Source: Saccharomycopsis fibuligera x Saccharomycopsis cf. fibuligera
Taxonomy: Eukaryota; Ascomycota; Saccharomycetes; Ascoideales; Saccharomycopsidaceae
Direction: 5' to 3'
Length of the DNA stretch: 64,000 nucleotides
Assembly (NCBI GenBank): GCA_001936135.1
Contig: CP012820.1
Location: 1,674,001-1,738,000, forward strand
In this document: positions 10,884 to 20,967 of the stretch, piece by piece
How positions within the stretch are numbered: position 1 is the first letter of the stretch
Layout: the number at the start of each line of letters is the position of its first letter
Made by a program: the position numbers and the translations under genes
Notes under the pieces: generated by a model
Told to the model about the DNA's origin: nothing
Databases searched by the model: none
What the model saw: the letters and a program-made list of their open reading frames with translations, nothing else

Positions 10884-13800
10884 CTATAAATTTTTTCGGC
10901 CACTAAGAAAAGATAAAACCTTTAAAACATTAGGAAGCTCATTTCCTTCATTATCGGTGATAGGATTAAAGAACTTAGCCATCAATTGAGCACCAATGTG
11001 CTTCTGGCTGGTGTCAACAGAACCCAACTCACAGTAAGCGGCTAACTTTACTTTCACGTCGTCCTCAATTACACTGATGCCAGTACCTTTTGTCTTGAGT
11101 GATCCTTGTCCACTCACAACATTACCGGCAAAACTGTGACAGAAATTTTCGACATTATAAGAATTTTCTGTATCAGAAACAGCATTTTCATCTGATGAAC
11201 AATAGAAGTTAGTAACGTCCTTCTTCTGTACAGTTTCTTTTTTAACATTGGCTCTATCACTGACAGTTCTATCATTTTGCTTTGGTCTATTTTCATCCAA
11301 AACATTACTTGAATGCAGTTTGTTCAAAGACATTTCTGCTCTATTACGGATTTTTCCATTTCCAAAGTTATCATCTTCTTGAATTTTAAAAGTATCTAAT
11401 TTGGCCCACTTCCACATATTATCAACTTCATAAACTTCACGTACTACGTTCTCTCGAGTCTCATGATCTTGCATACCATAACCATTGTTGGAATGATAGA
11501 CATAGTCAATAGCATTCCCGTTGATACTACCATCTAAAGTATATCCCTGCGTTGTGTTACTTAGGTATTTATTATTCGGCGTAGAAGATGAAGATCTCGG
11601 TGAACATGGTCGCCCTCCGTTTGAATTTAATGAGATTATGCTGGGTGGTTTCATTGAAGACTGGCCCAGGGCCTTGTATTGATCTCGAGGGCTCCATACA
11701 TCATGACCTTTCCTGAAATTGTATTGAGGAACATAACTTTCAGTTTTATTTCTTGAGGGATTAGCCCATAGGTCTACTTTCCCATGAGTTTTTTGTTTAA
11801 ATGTATTTATTTTATTTATGGATACAGGCTCTGTTCGGGTATTTAAGATTTTTGATTCTGTTTTCTGAGGAGGAAAGTCTACTCTTGAGGTTTGTCTCAA
11901 TCTGACCGTTGTCATAGATAGATGTTGGGCTGAAAACTCCTTACTAATAGTTTGTTCCCAATTTTTGATAAGTACGTTCAAATCGTTCATCACCCACATA
12001 AAAACTTTGTATATGGCTTCCACCTTGGAGAATATATCAAAATGAACAAATAATTTCATATTCATTTTGTCAAACTTTAAAGCTTTCAACAAATACTTAG
12101 AAACAGCCAAACTAGAGCTCTTAATTCTCTGATTTTTCTCAATGTCTTTCTTTGCCACTGATTTTACTAGCTCATTTAACATTTTGCAATGATGTTGTAG
12201 CTTAGACAAATAAACTGTAATTTTTTTCCCTTGAGCTTTTTCATCTTCGGTCAAAGGTGAAAGTATGCGTAGTTTCTTGGATTCATCAAGCGTGAGTGAA
12301 TGGGTTTTAGGGATTTTTGTTTTAAGGCTAATGTCTTTTGGTGTAAGACAAATACATGAAGCTGCAGAAGTTCGCAATTGTTCGGCTCTGTCGGTTACTT
12401 TTCGTTTATCATCTATGGCAGGAGAATCTTGTTGCCATTTTATAGGCTCCAAATTAGCTGTATCAATTGGCTGAATCCCGTCATCATCATACCTATTGTT
12501 TGAGGAATAATTCTGCGAGGAAGATGAGTTGGTTCTATAAGTATTACCACTTATTTCATTTTTGCGAGCTATTTGGGAATATTTCTCTTCTTCATCACTC
12601 AAATCAATAACTTCCACATTTTCAAACTTTGTGGTAGTCTGTGACATCCCTATTTTAGGTATTCTGTCATTTTTTAATACTGGTTTCTCAGCAGTGTTCA
12701 AATTATTGTCATCCTCGAACAGTTCATCTTGCAAGGTGCTTGACTGATTTATTGATAATGCCATTCTGTTTTTAAGCATAGAATTGTTATCCGTTTTCTT
12801 AGCCTTCAGATACATTACATCTTCGTCTTCTGAGCTTTCCATAACCTTACGCCGTTTCATTGATCTTTGTTGAATGACAGACTTCAAAACATCTCTTTTC
12901 GATGATTTATCTGATTCCTCTGGGGAGTGCAGATGCGAATCGGCCTTTATGTCGCTTGGTTGATACCACTTGATGACATCTGCTAACGAAGCCCTTTTCC
13001 GTCTTCTTGATAAAGCTTCCTCGTTATTGAAATTTTCTTCTCGTCTCGGTTGTGAATCATTCTTACCGACGAGTGTTACACTATCATCAGAAATGTTATT
13101 TTCCTCTATAATCTCAAAATTATCTTCCTCGCTCTCGGTATTGCTCTCTTCTCCTGGAGGCCTGACTTCGGTCAATGAGAACCGTTTGTCTGAATCTTCT
13201 AATAACTTCCATATCTTGTGGTCTTCTGGAATATTAATAAGTTTTAAAATTTCTTTTGCTGTCTCTGTAGAGCACCATTTCCCATTCAAAATCCTTTTTG
13301 CACCCTCACAAAATACAATGCTAGTATCAAATAAACATAGTTGATCTCTGTAGTAAAGAAGATACTCCGTTTGCACCTTTGCTTGATCAGGATCTGCTAA
13401 ATCTAAGTAAAGAGCTTCCATTTTAGAGCAAGTTGCAGCTCCTATTAGCGGTAATATATTTACAAAACCGTCAGAAAACCTTCTGTATATGATGTAAACC
13501 TTGATAAATGTGTTTTCTCTGCCAGTTTGCTTAATGGATTTAGTTAATACAGGCAAACTTATTTTTGGTGACCTCTCAATATAGGTTAGGAGTTTCTCAT
13601 TTAGCGGCTTGAATTCAATGGGAAACCCATGATAATCCTTCTGGGCCTTTTTTTTTCCAGTGATATCATCTTTGGTTGGTTTGAAAATCTTTCTGTAAAG
13701 CGGGGCTAGTCGGCTATTCCAAATCCTATGATTAATTTGATTGTTAGCTCTGACACCAGGAAATTTCGAAAAATTGACAATGGGCTCTAAATAGTCTGCG

Positions 13801-14444
13801 ATCTTAATTTTCTCCAAACTCTCGAGAGCCTGAGTTAACTGAACCCATTTACCCCCAATTATAGGATTCTGGTTGTAATGAGTAACAAGAACCTTGAAAG
13901 ATTTTTTCAAATACTCATTCCATAGATTTTTTTTCAATTCATCATTCGGCTTATTATTGTTATGTATTGCACAGTACACATTCATTACCGCGTCAAGATT
14001 GATAAGATCTTTAGAAGATGATGCTTCACACTTTCGCAAGATACGAAAGCTTCGCTGCCAGTCGTACAAGAAAAAGAACTCATAGAAATTGAGACCCGAA
14101 TATTTGACCTTTGTAACTTTGTCAAAACTTAGTATGGGTACCAAGCGTCTATCGAGTCCAAAAGACCTTGCCAATATGCGAGCTCTATCAAGAGGAAGCC
14201 AAGTACCTCTTAAATGAGGTGGCGCTGTGGATTTATCAATCCTGTGTTTGTTTTTTTCTGCACCAACTTTTTTCAGAAAAACGTAGTGGTCTTCAACATA
14301 TATGAGGAATTTGAATGAAGAGACATTTATCCAAGCACCGAGCTTCTTTCTTGCAAACTGATAGCCGTCAATTGTAGCAACATAAAATTCATCATCTTCG
14401 TATAATTCTGTACTCAATGCGTGGATATATTCATTGAAGTACAT
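10884..14444 (-). CDS. Large KilA-N/APSES-like nuclear protein
   Basis: Encodes 1186 residues from the first in-frame ATG at 14444. The frame runs open 19 codons further, but from a TTG, so a short unseen 5' exon is possible. Residues about 15-110 look like the KilA-N/APSES DNA-binding fold (YVATIDGYQFARKKLGAWIN, then RGTWLPLDRARILARSFGLD), which in fungi occurs in Swi4, Mbp1, Efg1 and Xbp1. Near residues 370-425 a second stretch has similar spacing (CLFDTSIVFCEGAKRIL, then NGKWCSTETAKEILKLINI). The remainder is Ser/Asn/acidic-rich and probably disordered, with basic clusters that may be nuclear signals (RRRKRAS, MKRRKVM). Most likely a transcription or chromatin factor, perhaps Xbp1-like by elimination, but no orthologue is assigned. 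Divergent from RIP1. Confidence 0.55.
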   Translation of the reverse strand: MYFNEYIHALSTELYEDDEFYVATIDGYQFARKKLGAWINVSSFKFLIYVEDHYVFLKKVGAEKNKHRIDKSTAPPHLRGTWLPLDRARILARSFGLDRRLVPILSFDKVTKVKYSGLNFYEFFFLYDWQRSFRILRKCEASSSKDLINLDAVMNVYCAIHNNNKPNDELKKNLWNEYLKKSFKVLVTHYNQNPIIGGKWVQLTQALESLEKIKIADYLEPIVNFSKFPGVRANNQINHRIWNSRLAPLYRKIFKPTKDDITGKKKAQKDYHGFPIEFKPLNEKLLTYIERSPKISLPVLTKSIKQTGRENTFIKVYIIYRRFSDGFVNILPLIGAATCSKMEALYLDLADPDQAKVQTEYLLYYRDQLCLFDTSIVFCEGAKRILNGKWCSTETAKEILKLINIPEDHKIWKLLEDSDKRFSLTEVRPPGEESNTESEEDNFEIIEENNISDDSVTLVGKNDSQPRREENFNNEEALSRRRKRASLADVIKWYQPSDIKADSHLHSPEESDKSSKRDVLKSVIQQRSMKRRKVMESSEDEDVMYLKAKKTDNNSMLKNRMALSINQSSTLQDELFEDDNNLNTAEKPVLKNDRIPKIGMSQTTTKFENVEVIDLSDEEEKYSQIARKNEISGNTYRTNSSSSQNYSSNNRYDDDGIQPIDTANLEPIKWQQDSPAIDDKRKVTDRAEQLRTSAASCICLTPKDISLKTKIPKTHSLTLDESKKLRILSPLTEDEKAQGKKITVYLSKLQHHCKMLNELVKSVAKKDIEKNQRIKSSSLAVSKYLLKALKFDKMNMKLFVHFDIFSKVEAIYKVFMWVMNDLNVLIKNWEQTISKEFSAQHLSMTTVRLRQTSRVDFPPQKTESKILNTRTEPVSINKINTFKQKTHGKVDLWANPSRNKTESYVPQYNFRKGHDVWSPRDQYKALGQSSMKPPSIISLNSNGGRPCSPRSSSSTPNNKYLSNTTQGYTLDGSINGNAIDYVYHSNNGYGMQDHETRENVVREVYEVDNMWKWAKLDTFKIQEDDNFGNGKIRNRAEMSLNKLHSSNVLDENRPKQNDRTVSDRANVKKETVQKKDVTNFYCSSDENAVSDTENSYNVENFCHSFAGNVVSGQGSLKTKGTGISVIEDDVKVKLAAYCELGSVDTSQKHIGAQLMAKFFNPITDNEGNELPNVLKVLSFLSGRKNL

Positions 14445-14966
14445 CAGGGCATCATCCTTTCTTTCAAATCCAATAAAACTATTTGGATAAGATGCTTTCA
14501 ATAATCATATACACCCGTGTTCTCGAATATTGATCCTACTACAGAAATACCAAAGCAAATGTTCGTGCAAATAGGGAAAGAAAATCTAAAAAAAAGAGAA
14601 AAATAAGGCTGCGCTTTAGCGCATCCTTATGCATCAATAATAAGATTATGCATATAATCTGATTATAGCGTATTGTTGCATATTATAACATAATTTTGCA
14701 TATAATTACCGTTACGCTCATAACCATTTGCTGTCAAATAAAATCACTGCAAAACAAAATCTTCCCAAAACCTGAGCAAATGGTTACTACCCGCCCTAAA
14801 ACGGACCAATAGTACGCCTGCAAAATCCTGTAGCGTAATTTTTCAGAGTGCAACTGCAACTGAAGGCAAAAAGAAAAAAGAATAAAAAATTTAGATATTT
14901 GATGTAGTACAGTAACTACGAACTGGCTGACAACTTCACTGGCGATATTGCAATCATTAAGTAAAA
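14445..14966. promoter_or_regulatory. Divergent promoter of the APSES-like gene and RIP1
   Basis: 520 bases between the two starts. It contains an ACCAATA box at 14804-14810, about 160 bases before the RIP1 ATG and resembling a Hap2/3/4/5 site. RIP1 and other respiratory genes are classic HAP targets in yeasts. Further left are two copies of TGCATATAAT (near 14649 and 14697) in a TATA-rich stretch, of unknown role. Which gene each element serves is inference. Confidence 0.4.
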
Positions 14967-16073
14967 ATGGCATCTTTAGCTTTCAGATCTATTGCTCGTA
15001 ACAACCTTGTGACTAGAGCATTGGGTATGTGATAATTTTCAAGCCGGTACACCAAAAGTGCAAGGTGATGGAAGCAACAAACCATAGAATAATGTGCAAG
15101 CTTTATTTTGAAACTCCGAAGTTGAGCATTGAAAGTCCTCGACAAGCATTCGTCCTTCAATAACAGTAACAAAAATTTAGACTAAATCAAAAGTTTATGA
15201 TAAATATAAGTACATTTGAACTTTCAAGTTTTCTTTTGTCAACCAAATGCATTGTTGAAACCGAAACAACACAAAAGATGATTTACGCCCACACATTCAA
15301 CTTCAATAAATTGAAAAGAAATGCAGTCAAAAAATAATGCGAATTCTAGTTTTCTTTGTTATTTACTTTGATCTGAGTTTTCGCTGATGCTTCACATTAA
15401 TTCAAGGAATTTTTGGTGCTCAATAAACAATATGACGCGATTCAATAAGAGTTACTAACTTAGACATATAGGCTCTCAAACTAGATTGTTGTCTTCTACT
15501 GCTTTGAGCAAGAAGTCTAACTACACCACTCCTGACTTCTCTGACTACGTGAAGCCAAACCGTACTGATGACAAAGGCCGTGCTTTCACTTACTTCATGG
15601 TAGGTTCTTTCGGTATGTTGAGTACCGTTGGTGCCAAATCCACTGTTGAAGCTTTCTTGGAATCTATGAGTGCTTCTGCTGATGTTTTGGCCATGGCTAA
15701 AGTTGAAGTTAAATTGTCCGCTATTCCAGAAGGTAAAAATGTTATTGTGAAATGGCAAGGTAAGCCAGTGTTCATCCGTCACAGAACTCAAGATGAAATT
15801 GCTGAAGCCAACAAAGTTGACATAACCGCCTTGAGAGATCCACAAAACGATTCTGACCGTGCTAAGAACCCAGAATGGTTGGTCATGTTGGGTATCTGCA
15901 CACACTTGGGTTGTGTCCCAATTGGTGAATCTGGTGATTTTGGTGGTTGGTTCTGTCCATGTCACGGTTCTCATTACGATATTTCCGGTAGAATTAGAAA
16001 GGGTCCAGCTCCACTCAACTTGGAAATTCCAGAATATGAATTTTCTGACCCAGAAACCTTAGTCGTTGGTTAA
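14967..16073 (+). CDS. RIP1: Rieske iron-sulfur protein of complex III, spliced
   Basis: Two exons: 14967-15024 (19 codons plus one base) and 15472-16073, giving 219 residues (yeast Rip1 is 215). The intron 15025-15471 has donor GTATGT, branch site TACTAAC at 15453-15459 and acceptor ATAG; splicing joins phase 1 to give a continuous N-terminus [15 protein letters not shown].... Rip1 carries the 2Fe-2S cluster of the mitochondrial bc1 complex and passes electrons from ubiquinol to cytochrome c1. Cluster ligands are plain: CTHLGC and CPCHGSHY, plus the GPAP loop. The basic leader is a mitochondrial presequence, and the tether and membrane anchor include [19 protein letters not shown]. No in-frame CTG codon was seen, as expected for a highly expressed gene in a CUG-Ser yeast. 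Confidence 0.97.
15025..15471 (+). other. RIP1: RIP1 intron
   Basis: 447-nt spliceosomal intron near the 5' end of the gene. Donor GTATGT, branch box TACTAAC 12 nt before the acceptor AG at 15470-15471. Using the nearer AG at 15463 would put a stop in frame at once, so 15471 is the supported acceptor. No RNA gene or open frame inside is recognised. Confidence 0.93.
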
Positions 16074-16464
16074 TCTCTTCTCTTTCAAGGTTGTATCATC
16101 ATCATCATCACTATCAGCATCTTAATGATTAACACAAAAAATAACATAAAGCCATATCTTTTTAACTTCTCAAACAAACTCTTTACAATAATCAATGTCA
16201 TTTTATGTTAGCAATTTTCAACCCGTCGCGCAGAGGATGGCTTGAAAAGCGTGTACTTTCCTTATGACACATCCAATGTCTCAATTCTGTCTTTTTTCTT
16301 ATCCTATTCATTTTCATAGTGTAGCGATTTTATCATAGTATGCTCTTTTAAAACTGAAAATTCAATGTTAATAGTTTCAAATATAAACAAGCTAAAAAGA
16401 TATGTAGAAAAAAAAAAAAAAAAAAAAAAACCTGATTATAAACTTTTGTGAAGCAATGTTTATT
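16074..16464. other. Convergent 3' region RIP1/PEX1
   Basis: 390 bases between convergent genes. It holds an ATC repeat just after the RIP1 stop, and a run of 23 A at 16408-16430, about 35 bases past the PEX1 stop. On the PEX1 transcript this reads as poly-U. No gene seen. Confidence 0.5.
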
Positions 16465-19400
16465 TTACATCAAACTAGTTCTTCCCCCGATTTTGTTGCT
16501 CGCGGAGCCATCTGGCATATTACCGTCCCTGTCAGAAATAAACTCATTATAAATCTTTTGTAACTTTGCTTTCTCAGTAGTGGATATACTTGGATTACTT
16601 TCTTTGACAACTTTTTCAAAATCTTCTAGCTCTATAACAACGTTAAACTCTTTCCTCTTTTTTTTGGAGTCATTGGAAACGTCATCGTTGGAAATTGAAT
16701 TTAATGTCTTATCATTGTTCATCAACGCATGAACTTTTTTGTTGAGCTGCGCCTTCTCTTGAATTGATAGATTCTTGGTATTATTTTCGTTGTTTAGAGA
16801 GAACTGAAAAAAGTCTTTAGCACTATGACCTTGAGTTTTGGAACTACTATTTGCGACATTTTCTTCTTCAAGAGTATCATTTTGTAATTTTTTATGGACT
16901 GCATTCAAATATGCATTATAGCATAATGCTTGAATATCCGCCCCTGAAAAACCTTCTGTTTGTTCCGCAATGTACTTTAAATTAACATGTTCACCAAGGC
17001 ACATTTTATTTGTCACTGTTCGGATAATATCCATTCTATCTTCAAGATCAGGGATATCACAAATGACACTCTTATCTAATCTCCCAGGACGTAGCAATGC
17101 GGAATCAATCAAATCGGGCCTACTGGTTGCTGCAAGCACATACACGCCGTCCAAGCCTTCAGCACCATCCATTTGCGTGAGCATTTGATTGACAACTCTA
17201 TCAGTAACCCCGGTAGAATCATGACCTCTCTTCGGAGCAATTGAGTCAAATTCATCAAAGAACAATATACACGGTTTTGCGGCAGATGCTCGCTCAAATA
17301 ATTCACGGACGGATTGTTCTGATGCACCAATATATTTATTCAAAATTTCAGGCCCTTTAACGGAGATAAAATTCAATCCACACTGTGAAGACACTGCTGA
17401 TGCTAGTAACGTTTTGCCACAACCTGGATACCCATAAAGCAAGATACCTGATCTTAGTCTAAGGGGGCAATTTGCAAAAATCGGAGCATATTTAGTGGGC
17501 CATTCAAGCGTTTCCAATAAAATCTCCTTGGCTTTTTTGAGTCCACCTATATCATCCCATTTCACTTTTGATTGCTGAAGTTTGATGTTTCTCAAGCCTG
17601 AAGGTGTGAAATCCCTCAAAGCCTTTTCAAAATGGGGAAATATAATAGTATGCGGTTTTGTATCTCTTTTTCGCGACTGCGGTTTTTCGTCACTTTCTTT
17701 CCGGTTTAAATAGTCAAATAACACTTCGTGGTAAGCTCTGTCAATCAAAACTTTCAAATCAATCGGCAAGTATCCCTCAGTTTCGTTTAAAAGATCATTG
17801 AGTTCCACGCCACTTGGATCTTCAAATTGTAAATTTTTTTTCTCTAAATAATATTTGATAATGCTTGCTCTTTGTGTTTTGTCCGGAACATTTATTTTGA
17901 AATAATAATTTACTAAAAGTGGATTAGATAATAAAAGTTTATTGAGGTTATCCTTAGTATTTGAGGTTAAAATTAATTTGACATCATATCCATTAACCCC
18001 ACTTTCATTACATAACTTAAAGTAGTTGTTAATGAAGAATTCTGTAAAATTGTTTGTGACTGAATTTCCATCGTTAAAAATTTGTTCTGACTCTCGATAG
18101 CAAACTAAATGAAAGTTTTCTACAATCAAAATAACCTTCTCATATCTAACCAATTGTAGAAATAACTTGGAAAATGTTTTCTTTATTGCCTCAAAATTCC
18201 CGACTTCGTTCAAATGATTCTCAAGATCAATAAGAACAATTTTGTGAAGAGATTTAGGGTATAGATCTTGTATTAGTGACTTGATAAGCAATGATTTTCC
18301 TGAGCCAGAAGGACCATGAATTAGTACGCCATTAATATCTTTTTGAACAGTTTCTGCAATCTGAGTTTTCAAATTTTCGTATCCTATCAATTCAATATTT
18401 GCATCTTCATCATTGATATCAGCAGCGCCGTTTGCTTCTTTTGTGGTAGATACGCCAGTATCTTCAATTTTGTCAAGTAATATTCTTTCAATCTCAGATG
18501 CTTTCTTCAAAATAGGAGCAGATATCTCAAAATCTACTTCATCAATGGTTTTGGAAATATACCAACCATCAGAAGACTTGAATTCCAAAGCACCACCTTC
18601 CGGAAGATAATTTTTAATAATTGGTAAATTAACAAAGTTCGTTATTGCATTGTCATTGAAGAACAGACACTCAACTAAAAATTTCTTTATAGCTTGTACT
18701 GTTGCAGTGGTTTCCTTGCTTACCAGATCATCGTACTTACTTGAGTTTCTCTTATTTCCCATTCCCAACACTCTTTCCTTTGTCATGTTTCGTTCTGGGT
18801 TCCCGGTAATGAATGGATGAATAAGCAAAGATGTTGGCTTTCTTGATAATGGATTTAATGCGCTTTGTAGGATAATCAGATTCCCATTAGAGTTGTGAAT
18901 CCCTAAACTTTGAGACAAGATTTTCAGAAGGCCGATGTAGTTCGGTGGAGCATCAGCAAAATGCACAATTTTGGCAACCACATTCTTCACTTTGGCCTTG
19001 AGCTTCTGTTGTTTATCATTAGTAGCGGTTTTAAGTTGTGTTGACTTTGTTGTTTCTTTGAACTGTTGATCTTCTTCGATCTTCTTATCAGGAAGCACTG
19101 AAACGCTAACATAATTTAATTCAGGCAACTGATCTTTTATCTCTAATAAGTTAGTATAAACCTCAAATGCAGATTCGTTGACGGTCACTCCATTAAAAGA
19201 GTCATGTGGTAGACATATATTTCTTAAAAGGACTTTTGGTGAGGTCTCACTAGACCTTTTGCTGCTTGCAATAGATCTGGTTTTTCTTGAAGAAAAACTG
19301 TTCTTGGTGACTCTGACTTTAGGTGCTACTACTACTTCACAATTTGGAGATATTTTGGCAAATTTTGTAGTATTTTTTGGTAAAGGTTCTATTTTGGTAA

Positions 19401-19860
19401 CTTTCAAATTAGCTATGACGGTATTTGATGGATACACTACCAATATTTGATCTAACTTAACAGCTCTGGTTTGGTTCAATAATCTGTCCTCTAAGAATTG
19501 TGAATGAATCTCGACAAGCTCCCAGTCTGAGGAAGAGACAGGCTCTAGATGTATCTTATGTGCCTCCAGAGCATTGAATTGCAAATTAATTGTAACTTTC
19601 TCATTATCATTTAATTCGAAAGAATTCGCAAAACTTGGGTCAATTTCAATTACTGGTTTTATAGACGCAGCACTTGTCATACCAGACCATCCAGCATAAG
19701 CATATTGTACCGGCTTTTTCTTAGGTTTCCATGATAGTTCTATTACCACTGCTTGCACATTGATATTGGCACTATAAAGCAAAGATACTAAATCTGAGGG
19801 TAAGTTTACAAGGTTCGACCTCAAAGACGTATAGGATATGGTTGCCTCAATAGAATTCAT
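16465..19860 (-). CDS. PEX1: Pex1, peroxisomal AAA-ATPase
   Basis: Encodes 1131 residues, a normal length for Pex1. Pex1 and Pex6 form the hexameric motor that extracts ubiquitinated Pex5 from the peroxisomal membrane. The N-domain (about 1-190) has the Pex1 double-psi-barrel start, including NLPSDLVSLLYSANINVQAV and YAYAGW. D1 has a Walker A (GPSGSGKS, about residue 513), but its Walker B reads ILIVENFH and lacks the usual acidic pair, in line with the weak or absent hydrolysis known for Pex1 D1. D2 is canonical: Walker A GYPGCGKT (about 807), Walker B ILFFDEFDSIAPKRG, sensor ATSRPDLID, arginine fingers LLRPGRLD. The conserved D2 leucines checked use no CTG codon. Start is the first ATG. Divergent from APS2. 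Confidence 0.95.
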   Translation of the reverse strand: MNSIEATISYTSLRSNLVNLPSDLVSLLYSANINVQAVVIELSWKPKKKPVQYAYAGWSGMTSAASIKPVIEIDPSFANSFELNDNEKVTINLQFNALEAHKIHLEPVSSSDWELVEIHSQFLEDRLLNQTRAVKLDQILVVYPSNTVIANLKVTKIEPLPKNTTKFAKISPNCEVVVAPKVRVTKNSFSSRKTRSIASSKRSSETSPKVLLRNICLPHDSFNGVTVNESAFEVYTNLLEIKDQLPELNYVSVSVLPDKKIEEDQQFKETTKSTQLKTATNDKQQKLKAKVKNVVAKIVHFADAPPNYIGLLKILSQSLGIHNSNGNLIILQSALNPLSRKPTSLLIHPFITGNPERNMTKERVLGMGNKRNSSKYDDLVSKETTATVQAIKKFLVECLFFNDNAITNFVNLPIIKNYLPEGGALEFKSSDGWYISKTIDEVDFEISAPILKKASEIERILLDKIEDTGVSTTKEANGAADINDEDANIELIGYENLKTQIAETVQKDINGVLIHGPSGSGKSLLIKSLIQDLYPKSLHKIVLIDLENHLNEVGNFEAIKKTFSKLFLQLVRYEKVILIVENFHLVCYRESEQIFNDGNSVTNNFTEFFINNYFKLCNESGVNGYDVKLILTSNTKDNLNKLLLSNPLLVNYYFKINVPDKTQRASIIKYYLEKKNLQFEDPSGVELNDLLNETEGYLPIDLKVLIDRAYHEVLFDYLNRKESDEKPQSRKRDTKPHTIIFPHFEKALRDFTPSGLRNIKLQQSKVKWDDIGGLKKAKEILLETLEWPTKYAPIFANCPLRLRSGILLYGYPGCGKTLLASAVSSQCGLNFISVKGPEILNKYIGASEQSVRELFERASAAKPCILFFDEFDSIAPKRGHDSTGVTDRVVNQMLTQMDGAEGLDGVYVLAATSRPDLIDSALLRPGRLDKSVICDIPDLEDRMDIIRTVTNKMCLGEHVNLKYIAEQTEGFSGADIQALCYNAYLNAVHKKLQNDTLEEENVANSSSKTQGHSAKDFFQFSLNNENNTKNLSIQEKAQLNKKVHALMNNDKTLNSISNDDVSNDSKKKRKEFNVVIELEDFEKVVKESNPSISTTEKAKLQKIYNEFISDRDGNMPDGSASNKIGGRTSLM

Positions 19861-20192
19861 GGTTATTGATGCGTTTCTGGTGACACAATATACATCAGTG
19901 AGGAAAAATGTGGCAGAAGATTTCTATCTATGACTGTAACGGAGCCACTCAATCTAAAGCACCGTTCTTATTAATATCACTTGTGGAGAACCTATGCGAC
20001 TGCTGCACATACTATGTGCCGTGTTAAAGGCATGTGACTAGTCATATGATTATTATGCTACATTTGGCAGATTAACAAATTGCATCAAGAAACAGTCTCC
20101 ACAGCCCGTAAAAACAGCCATAAAGGCTGTTGGAATTGCTGAACTGCTGCAAATCAAAAACAACAGGGCGAGGACTTTAACAGAATAGCAAT
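19861..20192. promoter_or_regulatory. Divergent promoter PEX1/APS2
   Basis: 332 bases shared by two housekeeping genes. CATGTGACTAGTCATATGA at 20031-20049 is a partly symmetric element. An E-box-like octamer of this kind is expected about twice by chance in the window, so no factor is assigned. Confidence 0.35.
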
Positions 20193-20630
20193 ATGTCGAT
20201 TCAGTTTATAATCATCATGAATAGGCAAGGCAAAGTGAGGCTTTCCAGGTGGTATGGAACATATGCTGACGATGAAAAGCAGAATCTCAAATCACAGGTT
20301 CACAAGCTAGTTTCTTCTAGAGATCATAAATATCAGTCAAACTTCGTGGAGTTTCAAAATAATAACAAGCTAGTATATAAGAGATTCGCAGGACTATTTA
20401 TTGTGTTTTGTGTCGGTTTAGAAGCAAATGACTTAATATATTTGGAGTCTATACAATTGTTAGTTGAGGTATTGGATGCGTTTTTCGGCAATGTGTGCGA
20501 GTTGGATATAGTCTTCAATTTTTACAAAGTATATGCTATACTAGATGAAATGTTTTTGGGAGGCGAGATAGAAGAAACTTCAAAGGATGTTATAATAGAA
20601 CGAATAAAGTATTGCGAAAAATTTGACTAG
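20193..20630 (+). CDS. APS2: AP-2 clathrin adaptor small (sigma) subunit
   Basis: Encodes 145 residues, the standard sigma-adaptin length. It belongs to the AP-2 complex that links cargo and clathrin at the plasma membrane. It is assigned to AP-2 rather than AP-1 or AP-3 because of SSRDHKYQSNFVEF and FFGNVCELDIVFNFYKVYAI followed by LDEMFLGGEIEETSK, which match yeast Aps2. The start MSIQFIIIMNRQGKVRLSRW is the expected longin-type beginning and needs no intron. Convergent with CDC8 337 bases downstream. Confidence 0.95.
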   Translation: MSIQFIIIMNRQGKVRLSRWYGTYADDEKQNLKSQVHKLVSSRDHKYQSNFVEFQNNNKLVYKRFAGLFIVFCVGLEANDLIYLESIQLLVEVLDAFFGNVCELDIVFNFYKVYAILDEMFLGGEIEETSKDVIIERIKYCEKFD

Positions 20631-20967
20631 CCTATCAATTCGCTCAGTGCGATTCAGGCTTCAAGTGAAATATAGTTGACCATTATGTTCTCCTATAAGA
20701 TAACATGCTCATCACATAATTCGATTCATGTCTGTCCAGTAACACGTATATCTTAGCAGCTAGCTACGACCTACAAAGTTTGAAAGTTCCCAGCCTTCAC
20801 TTATTCTCTTTTTGAGAAAAATTATATAGATATAATTCTATATTAACAGTATAGGTTTTCCTATATATACCGTTGAAGACTGCTCAACAAGTACATCTCT
20901 ATTATTTAAAGAGTAATTTGAAATATGAATGCTGCCTATTGGCTAATAATACATATGCGAGCAGGTC
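20631..20967. other. Convergent 3' region APS2/CDC8
   Basis: 337 bases between the two stops. Contains AT-rich runs such as TATATAGATATAATTC and TTCCTATATATACC that could serve in polyadenylation. No gene seen. Confidence 0.45.

Noticed and set aside
15420-15974. 184-codon antisense frame across RIP1
   Set aside because: Entirely opposite conserved RIP1 coding sequence; explained by codon bias of the sense gene.
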